A stretch of 64,000 bases of DNA, from NCBI GenBank assembly GCA_014238335.1, contig JABABI010000034.1, positions 1-64,000 on the forward strand, written 5' to 3'. Position 1 is the first letter of the stretch. Every line of letters starts with the position of its first letter. Both the position numbers and the translations under genes were made by a program. Source of the DNA: Fuerstiella sp. GTDB lineage: Bacteria; Planctomycetota; Planctomycetia; Planctomycetales; Planctomycetaceae. Positions 16,424 to 25,328 of the stretch are shown in pieces. The notes beneath the pieces are model-generated. The model was not told the DNA's origin, did no database searches, and was given only the letters and a program-made list of their open reading frames with translations.

Positions 16424-18556
16424 ATGCGACTCTTGATTTTTCCTGTCGTTGCTGTCTCGTTCATATTGTCGACAGGCCATGCCATCGCCGAACTGAAAGC
16501 GGGAGCTGCCATAGTCGACGTCACACCGTCAAAGTTTCCAGTTCTGGTCAATGGGGGCATGACAAGTCGCAGCGCGTCGGAGGTGGTTACCCGCATCAAT
16601 GCTCGAGCCATCGTACTCGACGATGGTCGCGAGCAGATCGGTATTGTGGTCGTCGACAGCTGCATGATGCCACGGCCCCTGCTGGATGAAGCTAAGCAAC
16701 TGGCGTCGCAGCGAACTCGATTGAAACCTGACCGAATTCTGATTTCCGCGACGCACTCTCACACCGCGCCGTCATCAATGGGAGCGCTTGGAACGGATGC
16801 GGATGCCGATTACCTGCCGGTGCTCCGAGCTGGCATCGCTGAAGCGCTTGTGAAGGCAGAAGCCAATTTGGAGCCAGCCAGTGTCGGCTGGGCCGTCGAG
16901 AACGCGGCGGAATTTACAGCGCTCCGGCGGTGGATTCGCCGACCGGACCGGCTGGCAGACGACCCCTTCGGCAATATGACCGTGCGGGCCAACATGCATT
17001 CGGGAAGCAACTGGGACGATGTCACTGGGGAATCCGGTCCGGAAGACCCTGATCTTTCGCTGATTTCGCTGCAGTCACTGGATGGCCGACCGATTGCTGT
17101 ACTGGCAAATTTCTCAATGCATTATTTCTCAGGGCAGAAAGCGCTGGCGGCGGATTACTTCGGTCTGTTCAGTGAAGGGCTGCAGCAAAAAATCGGCAGT
17201 CCCGACGGAGACCATCCGCCGTTCGTGGGAATTATGTCGCACGGCTGCAGCGGCGATATCTGGCGTCGGGACTACAAGAAGCCGCCTGAAGAACAAGACC
17301 CATTCAGGACAATCGAGGACTATACGGCAGGGCTGCTTGAGATCGCGGTCAAGGCGTACCGAACAATCGAACACAAGCCAAATGCTGATCTTGCAATGTC
17401 GGAAGCCAGGCCCGTACTGAAGTACCGCGTGCCTGACCGGCAGCGACTGGACTGGGCGAAGAAGATCGTCGCGGATCTGGGAGACCAACCACCAATGACT
17501 CGCGAGGAAGTCTACGCCCTGGAACAGATTCTTCTGCACGAACGACAGACAACAGAGATCGTTGTCCAGGGTCTTCGCATTGGTGATATAGGCATTGCGA
17601 CGACACCAAACGAAACGTACGCACTCACGGGACTGAAAGTGAAGCTGCAGAGTCCGCTGCCGAAAACGATGGTGATCGAACTCGCCAACGGGGGCGACGG
17701 TTACATCCCGCCGCCAGAACAACACGTCCTGGGGGGCTATAACACGTGGGCCGCCCGTTCGGCAGGACTGGAAGTGCAGGCGGAACCGAAAATCACGGAA
17801 ACGGCACTGCAGCTCCTCGAAGAATCTGCTGCGAAGCCGCGACGTCATTATCAGCAGAGTCGGGGCAAGGCGGCCATCGCTGTTGCCACAGCCAATCCAC
17901 TGACGTGGTGGCGAATGGACGAAATGAGAGGGACGCACGCTGTAGACTCATCCGGCAACGGTCGAGACGGACATTACGAACAAGCCGTCGCCTATTTTCT
18001 GGAAGGGCCGGCTTCTGAAAGACTGTGTGACAACGGAGAAACCAACCGGGCTGCGCATTTTGCCGGTGGTCGCATGCTGGCTCGACTGCCCGAATTGACC
18101 GACGCCTATACAGTGAGCATGTGGTTCTGGAATGGAATGCCAAACGATGCACGCGATGTCTCCGGCTGGATGTTTTCTCGAGGCTACAACGACGGACTGA
18201 GCTCAGGCAGCGAACATCTTGGTGTAGGCGGAACGGCCACCCAGCCCGGGCGTCTGGTCTTCGCACGCGGCAACAGTGCCGATCCGCTGGTCGGCTCAAC
18301 AGAGATTGCCCGCTGGACGTGGAATCATGTTGCTCTGGTTCGCGATGGCAACACTGTCCGAGTGTATCTGAACGGAAACCCGACTCCGGAAATTGAAGCC
18401 ATCGTGTCCTCCGACGCTCGGTCCACCAGCGACCAATGTTTCTTTGGCGGACGATGCGACAATGACTCCAACTGGGAAGGTCGCATGGATGAAATCGCGG
18501 TCTTCAACCGGGTTCTGTCGTCGGCTGAAATCAGCAGCTTAGGTTCGCTGAAGTAA
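16424..18556 (+). CDS. Neutral ceramidase-like domain fused to LamG domain, secreted
   Basis: The N-terminal part (about residues 22-450) resembles neutral/alkaline ceramidase N-terminal domains: AGAAIVDVTP at the start, then SATHSHTAPSSMGA, a His-rich metal-site block as in zinc ceramidases. The C-terminal part (about residues 490-710) is a concanavalin-like LamG module that begins with TWWRMDEMRGTHAVDSSG and ends with the usual RMDEIAVFNRVLSSAEI. A signal peptide occupies the first 22-24 residues, so the protein is exported. I start at the second ATG (16424), which has AAGGG eight bases upstream; the ATG at 16409 lacks a ribosome site. Planctomycetes often carry ceramidase-like proteins whose real substrates are unknown; the LamG module suggests binding to a polysaccharide or surface. 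Confidence 0.82.
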   Translation: MRLLIFPVVAVSFILSTGHAIAELKAGAAIVDVTPSKFPVLVNGGMTSRSASEVVTRINARAIVLDDGREQIGIVVVDSCMMPRPLLDEAKQLASQRTRLKPDRILISATHSHTAPSSMGALGTDADADYLPVLRAGIAEALVKAEANLEPASVGWAVENAAEFTALRRWIRRPDRLADDPFGNMTVRANMHSGSNWDDVTGESGPEDPDLSLISLQSLDGRPIAVLANFSMHYFSGQKALAADYFGLFSEGLQQKIGSPDGDHPPFVGIMSHGCSGDIWRRDYKKPPEEQDPFRTIEDYTAGLLEIAVKAYRTIEHKPNADLAMSEARPVLKYRVPDRQRLDWAKKIVADLGDQPPMTREEVYALEQILLHERQTTEIVVQGLRIGDIGIATTPNETYALTGLKVKLQSPLPKTMVIELANGGDGYIPPPEQHVLGGYNTWAARSAGLEVQAEPKITETALQLLEESAAKPRRHYQQSRGKAAIAVATANPLTWWRMDEMRGTHAVDSSGNGRDGHYEQAVAYFLEGPASERLCDNGETNRAAHFAGGRMLARLPELTDAYTVSMWFWNGMPNDARDVSGWMFSRGYNDGLSSGSEHLGVGGTATQPGRLVFARGNSADPLVGSTEIARWTWNHVALVRDGNTVRVYLNGNPTPEIEAIVSSDARSTSDQCFFGGRCDNDSNWEGRMDEIAVFNRVLSSAEISSLGSLK

Positions 18557-18563
18557 GACTCCG

Positions 18564-19112
18564 TCAGCCATCCAGCAGCTCAAAAAGTGTCTGCGTCCGC
18601 AGGATTGCGGCGTTCTCGGGAAACGTGTGAAACGCATGGACCACGAGTCCCTCCTGCAGCACGTCGCACTTCAGCAGACTGATGCAGGAGGGACTTTGCG
18701 GAGTTGCTCCCGGTACGATCAGGGACACTGTGGCGTTCTGCGCATCCATTTCGAATTCCCGGTGCAGCTGCAGGTAAACGTCCAGCGGGACACTTTCAAG
18801 CTGATAGCTGCAATGGTACCTCACCTGTGGCAGATCTATCATGTGCGTGCGGTATCCGATCAGCCGTCGATCGATCACCTTCAGATGTTCCGGGAACGCC
18901 TCGTGTTTCGTGGCCACCACTTCGGTGACAACGGATTCATCCGTCCGAAATTCCAACATGTGGCCGCCGGAACCTAACCGCATCTGAGCCTTCTGCCCTG
19001 CAAAACGAATTGTACACTGCGTGGCAGAATCGAAAAGTTCCGGATGAATCGGCCGTTCAAAAGCGCGGAGGACCATGTCAGCAGCATCCGGGCGAATAAG
19101 TTGCAGCGGCAT
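18564..19112 (-). CDS. DUF2617-like protein of unknown function
   Basis: The 182-residue protein resembles the DUF2617 family, whose role is not known. It is soluble with mixed alpha/beta character and no signal peptide. It contains an F-E-R-P-I-H-P-E-L-F start block and a CSYQLESVPLDVYLQLHREF core. It converges with the ceramidase gene with seven bases between the stops. The start ATG at 19110-19112 has no strong ribosome site. The family name is from memory of the sequence style and needs a profile search. Confidence 0.6.
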   Translation of the reverse strand: MPLQLIRPDAADMVLRAFERPIHPELFDSATQCTIRFAGQKAQMRLGSGGHMLEFRTDESVVTEVVATKHEAFPEHLKVIDRRLIGYRTHMIDLPQVRYHCSYQLESVPLDVYLQLHREFEMDAQNATVSLIVPGATPQSPSCISLLKCDVLQEGLVVHAFHTFPENAAILRTQTLFELLDG

Positions 19113-19671
19113 AGGAAAGGTCCCGTGATCGGACGTGATTAATAAACATCAAATAAATGCATATCGCATAGTTTGCCTCTGGCTGACCATGCTTTGTGTG
19201 ACAACTGAGTATAGATCTTCAGGCAGGTCATTCAGAGAGAGAAAAAACCTCTGTGGAAGAAAATACAAACTGTGCAAAAACGCCCTCACGATTCTTTCGT
19301 TGAGAGCGAATTCACGGTAGGGATTTCCACGGCGACGACACGCATTCAACGCAGCCGTTTCTGTCAGACGACCGCCAAGACATCAGTTGGAACAGAACAC
19401 TTTCTTGCGATGTCAGAATACCGAATGTTGAACAAGGAATGTCGAAGGTTGAACTGCGCAGAAAACATTCCTGCTTCATCAATGGAGATTTCCTGTTCGA
19501 TATTCTGCGGTTCCGGTAAAGCTGCCGGGGGCCACGGCAATGCGCAGAGAACATCAAGGCCTTTCAGTTCTCAACAGCGGAACTGATGGTTTACCAAAGA
19601 TGAATCAGAATCGCACTCGTCCTGAAGTCGGCACAGAGAAAGTGCTGTGACCTGTCACAACTTCCGTTCCT
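19113..19671. other. Intergenic region with dispersed-repeat fragment
   Basis: About 560 bases between two leftward genes contain no supported gene. Short frames on both strands occur but have no motif. The middle part (about 19410-19515) looks like a dispersed repeat and is listed separately. The promoter of the DUF2617-like gene must lie in the right flank of that gene, in the first bases of this region. Confidence 0.5.
19410..19515. repeat. Probable dispersed intergenic repeat (GAATGTCGAAG type)
   Basis: The plus strand contains GAATGTTGAACAAGGAATG followed by TCGAAGGTTGAA, then about 35 bases later TTTCCTGTTCGATATTCTG. The first half is itself built from imperfect repeats of AATGTYGAA. 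From memory, similar stretches recur between genes in many planctomycete and verrucomicrobial genomes and produce spurious frames reading SSTFDIPCSTF. Only one copy is in this window, so its dispersed nature cannot be proven here. Confidence 0.45.
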
Positions 19672-21162
19672 TCAATCAGCGGCGTCCGGCTTCTGAATCC
19701 TGAAAATGGCACGTCGAGTTCTAATGAACAGCGCGCCGTCTGCAATGGCCGGCGTTCCCAGAATCGAATCGCCCATATCATTTACAGCAAGAATGTTCAG
19801 CTCGGGACCGTCACTCAGAACAACAACTCTGCCGTTTTCGCTGGCAACATAGATTTTTCCATCGCCGTAGACCGGCGACGCGAAGTAGTCGCCTTCGTTT
19901 CGAATTCGCGCCGGGCCGAACAGAGACTCACCGTTCTTCGTGTCAAAACAGGTCGCAATTCCGCCGCCCTTGACCAGCAGCATACGGTCATTGACAACCA
20001 TCGGCGACACAATATGATCGGTGTGCTTTGTGGGGTGCTTCCACAGAACGTGAGTCTTCGTCACGTCGCCTCGTCCGCCACCTTTAACTGCCAGAATGAA
20101 TTCCGCAGCCGGGTCTTTCGCGTCATAGGCCGCCCCGGCAAAGTTGTCGGCATTAAGAAAGGCAGCGTCCAGTTCCTTTCCTTCCAGATCACCATCTCCG
20201 TCCAGATCGCCACGACCAAATGTCTTGCGGTAGAAGCTTTCCGGGACCGGCCGCCTGCCCACGAACGCCTGAATCTCATCCTTTGTGATCCTGTCGTCGC
20301 TGTTGCCGGTCTCAGCCCGGTCGACGGAGGCCAGCCATTGATTGGCGATGCCTCCACTTTGCAACGAAATATAAATAACTCCGTCAACGCACACCGGCGT
20401 CGTCTTGATATTTCGCAGAAGCGTCCGGGCATGCCACAGTCGTTTTCCCGTTGCCGGATCGTATCCGATCAGCAGCCCAGTGCCGCCCACGACAATCTCG
20501 TCGCCACCTGCCGCCTGACAGATAACCGGATGCGTATAGTTCACGGCCATATCGCTGCGATCATCCTTCCACCGTACTTCTCCCGTCCGCTTGTCAAACG
20601 CGAAGAAGGCCGGGTTCAGGTCGTCGTCCTGGCAGAACAGGAGCAAGTCCCTGTACAGGACAGGCGACATTCCAGCCCCCCACTTAAACACAAAGTACGG
20701 CACCGGCAGTTCCTTCTGCCAGACGTCCTTTCCGGTTGCCGCATCGACAGTCAGCATGCCTAGCGTGCTGAAGTAGAAATAAACACGTTCCGCATCAGCT
20801 GCTGGAGTAGTCGCCGCGTGACTGTTTGTTTTATGAATTTCGTCCATATCGCCCGCAGGCCAGGAGCGTTTCCAAAGTTGCTCACCCGTCTCTGCATCAA
20901 ACGCATAAAGTCCGACGGTCTTGTCATCGATCATCGCAGAAGTAAACAACCTGCCTGCCGCCACGACCGGGCAGCCGATTCCATCACCCAAATCGGCTCT
21001 CCATCGAACGGCCTGGGTCGCTGAAAACTTTTCCGGTAACGGACCGGACGCTTCCGCAATTCCAGTGCAGTTGGGCCCTCGAAACTGCGCCCAGTCCGCC
21101 GCCTGCAGTGAAGCGACGCTGCAGGTGATGCAGGTCAGCACAAGCGACCACCGACGGTGCAT
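19672..21162 (-). CDS. Secreted PQQ-propeller (BamB-like) protein with EF-hand
   Basis: Exported beta-propeller of 496 residues. It begins with a signal peptide (MHRRWSLVLTCITCSVASLQA) followed directly by DWAQFRGPNCTG, the stereotyped mature start of planctomycete PQQ-binding-like proteins. Repeated blades read like QLWKRSW, DVWQKELPVP, VRWKDDR and RLWHARTL. An EF-hand loop DLDGDGDLEGKE is inserted between blades, within a segment about residues 295-350. No catalytic residues of PQQ dehydrogenases are evident, so a binding or scaffolding role is more likely. I chose the ATG at 21160-21162 because it gives a clean signal peptide; the frame extends 36 codons further upstream. Confidence 0.85.
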   Translation of the reverse strand: MHRRWSLVLTCITCSVASLQAADWAQFRGPNCTGIAEASGPLPEKFSATQAVRWRADLGDGIGCPVVAAGRLFTSAMIDDKTVGLYAFDAETGEQLWKRSWPAGDMDEIHKTNSHAATTPAADAERVYFYFSTLGMLTVDAATGKDVWQKELPVPYFVFKWGAGMSPVLYRDLLLFCQDDDLNPAFFAFDKRTGEVRWKDDRSDMAVNYTHPVICQAAGGDEIVVGGTGLLIGYDPATGKRLWHARTLLRNIKTTPVCVDGVIYISLQSGGIANQWLASVDRAETGNSDDRITKDEIQAFVGRRPVPESFYRKTFGRGDLDGDGDLEGKELDAAFLNADNFAGAAYDAKDPAAEFILAVKGGGRGDVTKTHVLWKHPTKHTDHIVSPMVVNDRMLLVKGGGIATCFDTKNGESLFGPARIRNEGDYFASPVYGDGKIYVASENGRVVVLSDGPELNILAVNDMGDSILGTPAIADGALFIRTRRAIFRIQKPDAAD

Positions 21163-21443
21163 CTGCAGGTCAGACCCCCCGTGTCGCCGTGTTTTCGAGA
21201 CACCAGAATTCGTCGTCTGAGTCTGGCGGAATGGCTTCCGAAAGTCGCTCGTGCGGTTTATGTGCGGCATGACTTGGTTCCTATTGGGGTTGTCGGTGCC
21301 TCATGATGGCACGAAGTCGTGTCATTGTGAATCCAGTCAGCCAAATCCACGCCTAATCATCGATTACAATAGGCTCAGATTCTGTTTGCTTCTACGATAA
21401 TGGGCGAACTCTTCTGCAGATACCGGCCATTCCGACTCAAACA

Positions 21444-22118
21444 ATGAACTACCTTGCGCATGGATATCGGTTTCTTGATTCTCCGTTGTTTTTGGCGGGA
21501 ACGGCGGTTCCGGACTGGCTGAGTGTCGTGAATCGCCGTGTCCGAACCAGAAGTCGTCTGGTACGGCCAGCGGTCGAAGGAACCGACTGCAATAATGTCC
21601 GCGACGTGGGGCGGGGAATTCTTCAGCATCACCATGACGACGATGCGTTTCATCGTTCCGAATCGTTTCAACAGCTGGAAGCTGAACTCGGCGTACAGTT
21701 TCGCCGAGGTATGCCGGACAGATATGATCATCGCCCGGGTTTTCTGGGACACATCGTCGTTGAACTGATGCTTGACGCCACGTTGGCGGCCAGAGACGAA
21801 ACACTGCTCGATCGATATTATTCCGCCATGAGCCAGGTTGATTCGACGGCAGTGGAATGGGCAGTCAATCAAATGGCCACCAGAACAACGGATCGTCTGG
21901 CATGGTTCATCGATCGATTTCGAGAAGAGCGATTCCTTGACGACTACGCTGATGACGAACGCATTTTCGTTCGTATTAACCAAGTACTGAACCGCGTAAA
22001 ACTTCCCGTGATGGACAAGACAAACATCGAAGTGCTGTCATGGGCACGCCAACTGTTGCTGGATCGTGGACAGGAGCTTCTGGACGTCGTGACGGGGCAG
22101 GGTACGGACTGTGCATGA
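21444..22118 (+). CDS. AcpH/DUF479-like putative phosphodiesterase
   Basis: A 224-residue soluble protein. The N-terminal NYLAHGY, the PDW after the first helix pair, the HHHDDDAFH block and PGFLGHIVVELMLD have the order of histidine and aspartate motifs seen in acyl-carrier-protein phosphodiesterase (AcpH), an HD-like all-helical family. This suggests metal-dependent hydrolysis, but similarity is distant and the substrate may not be acyl-carrier protein. The start ATG is at 21444; the leftward PQQ-propeller gene begins 281 bases away, so this is a divergent pair. The region after its stop holds a long inverted repeat. Confidence 0.5.
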   Translation: MNYLAHGYRFLDSPLFLAGTAVPDWLSVVNRRVRTRSRLVRPAVEGTDCNNVRDVGRGILQHHHDDDAFHRSESFQQLEAELGVQFRRGMPDRYDHRPGFLGHIVVELMLDATLAARDETLLDRYYSAMSQVDSTAVEWAVNQMATRTTDRLAWFIDRFREERFLDDYADDERIFVRINQVLNRVKLPVMDKTNIEVLSWARQLLLDRGQELLDVVTGQGTDCA

Positions 22119-22132
22119 CGAGGTAATCAGGG

Positions 22133-22203
22133 GGTCGGGAGTCTTTGTCGGATGAAGTACGTTTGGCATTGGAGTGATCTTTGTCCGAAAAAGACTCCCG
22201 ACC
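22133..22203. repeat. Long inverted repeat GGTCGGGAGTCTTT
   Basis: GGTCGGGAGTCTTT at 22133-22146 is exactly complementary to AAAGACTCCCGACC at 22190-22203, and pairing continues with TCGGA near 22148 and TCCGA near 22184. The structure starts 15 bases after the AcpH-like gene and could end its transcript, or be a REP/MITE-like element. No other copy is in the window. Confidence 0.6.
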
Positions 22204-22288
22204 GCTTGTCCTTGGCTGCAGTCACGGAATGTTGTGAACCCGGGAAGGTGGTTGGCGCGAGGAACGAGTGAAACCCCGGGGCTTCCTT

Positions 22289-22310
22289 CGCAGGCTCAGT
22301 TCAGCCTGCG
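22289..22310 (+). terminator. Small 8-bp hairpin
   Basis: CGCAGGCT at 22289-22296 pairs perfectly with AGCCTGCG at 22303-22310 around a six-base loop. It lies inside the repeat-rich gap between the AcpH-like gene and xseB. A terminator role is possible but no T-tract follows. Confidence 0.3.
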
Positions 22311-22386
22311 GCCACCCACCAGTCCAATACCACAATCTGTTACTGCACCTTTTCTGCTTCCAAATGACGTCGTTCCCGCATAGAGT

Positions 22387-22421
22387 CTCCCCGTGCCGAA
22401 GACATCTAATGGCACGGGGAG
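22387..22421 (+). terminator. 11-bp perfect hairpin just before xseB
   Basis: CTCCCCGTGCC at 22387-22397 pairs with GGCACGGGGAG at 22411-22421 (13-base loop). It ends 34 bases before the xseB start. It either ends upstream transcription or forms a leader structure on the xseB mRNA. Because it covers the farthest upstream possible start codon of the xseB frame, it argues for the downstream start. Confidence 0.5.
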
Positions 22422-22455
22422 CAGTATTTCAACGGCCAACATGAGAGTAAGCAAA

Positions 22456-22812
22456 ATGGCGAAAGCGAAAGGTGGCAAGAAGAAAAAAACTGACGCCGAA
22501 CCGTCAATCGAGGCGTCCATGGACGAACTGCAGGAAATAGTGCAGGTCCTGGAATCCGGACAGGAACCGCTCGAAGCTTCATTGCAGAAATTTGAACGAG
22601 GCATGGGGCTTCTGGGAGCATGTCATCGCCAGTTGGATAACGCTGCCCAGCGAATCGAAATTCTCACACGGATCGGCGACGATGGGACGATCGAAACTAC
22701 TCCATTCGAGGCCACGGCGACACTCAGCAGACAACAGAACCTGGACTCAAACTCCAACGCTGAAGACGACAGCGAAAAAGATGATGACGGCGAACCATCG
22801 ACGTTGTTCTGA
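22456..22812 (+). CDS. xseB: Exodeoxyribonuclease VII small subunit
   Basis: Small subunit of the single-strand-specific exonuclease VII, which binds several XseB chains per XseA. The signature core MDELQEIVQVLESGQEPLE followed by FERGMGLL is the family hallmark. The 118 residues exceed the usual 70-85: there is a Lys-rich N-terminus (AKAKGGKKKK) and an acidic C-terminal tail (NAEDDSEKDDDGE). No xseA is in the window. I chose the ATG at 22456; another ATG at 22441 is also possible, and a more distal one lies inside a hairpin. Confidence 0.88.
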   Translation: MAKAKGGKKKKTDAEPSIEASMDELQEIVQVLESGQEPLEASLQKFERGMGLLGACHRQLDNAAQRIEILTRIGDDGTIETTPFEATATLSRQQNLDSNSNAEDDSEKDDDGEPSTLF

Positions 22813-22968
22813 AATCGCTTCATCTCGGGGCCGTGTTTCTGACGTGAACAGTCAGCGACTGGTCATGCAGTGACGACCAGCCACAGAGAAGTCAGGATGG
22901 CGAAAACAACGATTCATCAACAGGCCAGCGTCAACGACATTCACCCACAGCATTGAAACATCCATTCC

Positions 22969-24675
22969 ATGGCCGAACCGTCACTTACCGAGTCTACGAC
23001 CGCCGATCGCCGCAAAACGGAAAACATCGTCGCCCCGCCAACGTCGCTGCGAAATATAATGCGACAGGTCGGCCCCGGACTGATCATTGCGGCCAACATC
23101 GTTGGTTCCGGTGAACTGATCATGACGACAAAAACAGGTGCGGAAGCTGGTATTAAGTTGCTGTGGCTGATCCTGCTGGGCTGCGTGGTGAAGATCTTCG
23201 TCCAGCTGGAACTCGGACGATTCACGATCAGTCATGGCGAAACAACATTGTCTTCTCTCAACCGAGTCCCCGGTCCTCGCGGCAGTCGCGTCAACTGGGT
23301 GGTCATGTTGTGGGGATTCATGATGCTGACCACAGTCGGACAACTTGGTGGCATCGTCGGCGGCGTCGGTCAGGCACTTTCGCTAACGATTCCGATCACG
23401 GGTGATTTCGATCTCGCGGTACGAACACCGGCAGAAAATGACATTCGCGACTTTGCCGACTGGAAATTGTTCCAGGCCGGAGAGTCTCCGGTTAACACAC
23501 CGGATAGTGCAGCAACCCTTGCAACCCTTTCACCTGAAGACTTAAGGATTCAGGAATTCCGAATGGGCTGGATCGGGGACGATCTTGAGCAGCTCGGCGA
23601 ACGTGGCATCGAACTGATTCGCCTGGCCGAGGCCGGTCTGCCGCTCGAGGATTCAGCGGGAAATAGCATGACCACGTTCGAGACAGACGATGACCGAATT
23701 TGGGTGGTGATCGTTGGACTGCTGACGGCAGCTGTGCTGTTTGTCGGTCGTTACAAACTGATTGAACGGTTTTCAGTGACGCTGGTTGTTTCGTTTTCCA
23801 TCATCACCATGGGCAATGTGATAGCTTTGCAGATGACTGACCGCTACGCGATCACGACCGACATGCTGCTGCAGGGGCTGAGCTTCGGTTTTCCGGATGT
23901 TCCAAACGCTCTGGTGACCGCCTTCGCCACGTTCGGAATCATTGGAGTCGGGGCCACGGAGTTGATCAGTTATCCATACTGGTGCCTGGAAAAAGGCTAC
24001 GCTCGCTCCGTGGGCCCGCGCGAAAACACGGACGCCTGGCTTAGTCGGGCCAAAGGCTGGTTTCGAGTGATGAAATATGACGCGTTCGCGTCAATGGTGA
24101 TTTATACCATCGCGACGGCAGCCTTCTATTTGATGGGGGTTGCCGTGCTGCATTCCGAAGGACGCAATCCGGAAGGCGAACGCATGGTCAGCACGCTGGC
24201 TCAAAGCTACGTTCCGATTTTCGGCAGCTACGCTCGCTGGCTGTTCCTGGGCGGAGCCATCGCTGTATTGTATTCCACGTATCTGGTGGCCAATGCCAGC
24301 AATGCTCGTATGGTGTCCGACTTTCTGAGTGTCGTCGGCTTGCGTAAAAACGAAGCCGATTCTGATGCCCGCAGGAAGATGGTCACCATCTTTTCGGTCG
24401 TGCTGCCGCTGGCCTGTGTCGTGGTCTATCTCGTATTCCCGAAACCTGTGACCCTGGTAGCGATTGCCGGAATGACTCAGGCACTCATGCTGCCCATCAT
24501 CGGCTTCAGTTCGGTGTACTTTCGCTATCGCGAGACGGACAAACGACTGCGTCCCGGCAGGCTGTGGGACACGTTCCTGATCGTGTCCTGCATCGGTCTG
24601 CTGACAGCTGGCAGTTGGGGCCTTTACAAAACGGTGCCGATGGTTATCACTACGCTGCAGAAAGTTATCGGGTAA
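22969..24675 (+). CDS. Nramp-fold transporter lacking canonical metal motifs
   Basis: Integral membrane protein of 568 residues with about eleven hydrophobic segments and the Nramp N-terminal pattern (MRQVGPGLIIAAN). The family motif DPGN in helix 1 is replaced by GSGE at residues 46-49, and the helix 6 MPH-type motif is replaced by ELISYPYW at 331-338. About 100 hydrophilic residues (about 145-244) are inserted between membrane segments. Nramp proteins move Mn2+ or Fe2+ with protons using those motifs, so a different substrate is likely here. The group with this GSGE pattern appears in several bacterial phyla, but I do not know a tested function. Its start ATG is at 22969. Confidence 0.75.
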   Translation: MAEPSLTESTTADRRKTENIVAPPTSLRNIMRQVGPGLIIAANIVGSGELIMTTKTGAEAGIKLLWLILLGCVVKIFVQLELGRFTISHGETTLSSLNRVPGPRGSRVNWVVMLWGFMMLTTVGQLGGIVGGVGQALSLTIPITGDFDLAVRTPAENDIRDFADWKLFQAGESPVNTPDSAATLATLSPEDLRIQEFRMGWIGDDLEQLGERGIELIRLAEAGLPLEDSAGNSMTTFETDDDRIWVVIVGLLTAAVLFVGRYKLIERFSVTLVVSFSIITMGNVIALQMTDRYAITTDMLLQGLSFGFPDVPNALVTAFATFGIIGVGATELISYPYWCLEKGYARSVGPRENTDAWLSRAKGWFRVMKYDAFASMVIYTIATAAFYLMGVAVLHSEGRNPEGERMVSTLAQSYVPIFGSYARWLFLGGAIAVLYSTYLVANASNARMVSDFLSVVGLRKNEADSDARRKMVTIFSVVLPLACVVVYLVFPKPVTLVAIAGMTQALMLPIIGFSSVYFRYRETDKRLRPGRLWDTFLIVSCIGLLTAGSWGLYKTVPMVITTLQKVIG

Positions 24676-24782
24676 CGACCGTTCGATTCATGAATGTTTG
24701 ATTCTTCCGTCACGCAAGCTGGAATCGTAAGCCACTTATTTCCCGACAACACTCTGGGAACGCCTGCCTTCTGCGCGACGAT

Positions 24783-25328
24783 TCACCTTATCTCAACCAA
24801 CGTTTCCAGCGAACGAGCGAAGGCTCCGAACACTCCCTCGCTGAACAGAACGAACCGAACCTCGCGCGGCTGCTTGTGCCATTTCTGAAAGTCGATACAG
24901 GATTTCAGAGCGACGTTGGCTGCCAGATCGACCGGATAACCGTAGACCCCGGCACTGATTGCCGGGAAGGCGATGCTTTCGCAATCGTGGTCGACAGCCA
25001 GTTGCAGACACTTTCGGTAGGCGGACGACAGCAATTCCGGTTCACCGTCTTTGCCGCCGTTCCAAACCGGCCCGACGGCGTGAATGACGTGCCTGGCAGA
25101 CAACAAGCCCGGCACAGATTCTACAGCGCTGCCTGTCGGACAACCGCCGGCATACTTCGCCTTTGTGTCGTCCATGATCGCCGGTCCACCAGCCGCATGA
25201 ATCGCTCCGTCGACACCAGTACCGCCCGCCAGCACCGAGTTAGCCGCATTCACGATCGCGTCGACAGTTTGTTCAACAATATCGCCCTGCAGCAACTCTA
25301 ATGTGCAGCCGGACACGTTAACGCGCAT
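24783..25328 (-). CDS. Macrodomain protein, YmdB-like ADP-ribosyl hydrolase
   Basis: Single macrodomain of 181 residues. Diagnostic motifs are GDI at residues 15-17, NAAN at 27-30, GGTGVDGAIH at 35-44 and SAGVYGYP in the second half. YmdB-type enzymes remove acetyl groups from O-acetyl-ADP-ribose or ADP-ribose from proteins. Residues for the first loop are intact, so activity is plausible. The start ATG at 25326-25328 has AGGA seven bases upstream; a TTG six codons further is less likely. It converges with the Nramp-like gene. Confidence 0.9.
   Translation of the reverse strand: MRVNVSGCTLELLQGDIVEQTVDAIVNAANSVLAGGTGVDGAIHAAGGPAIMDDTKAKYAGGCPTGSAVESVPGLLSARHVIHAVGPVWNGGKDGEPELLSSAYRKCLQLAVDHDCESIAFPAISAGVYGYPVDLAANVALKSCIDFQKWHKQPREVRFVLFSEGVFGAFARSLETLVEIR

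Larger units (their letters stand above)
22119..22455. other. Intergenic region dense in inverted repeats
   Basis: Three inverted repeats follow one another within 340 bases: 22133-22203, 22289-22310 and 22387-22421 (listed separately). Between them lies a G/C-rich segment (AACCCGGGAAGG near 22238 and AACCCCGGGG near 22273) that also pairs imperfectly with itself and with CCACCCACC near 22312. No gene is supported. Confidence 0.55.
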
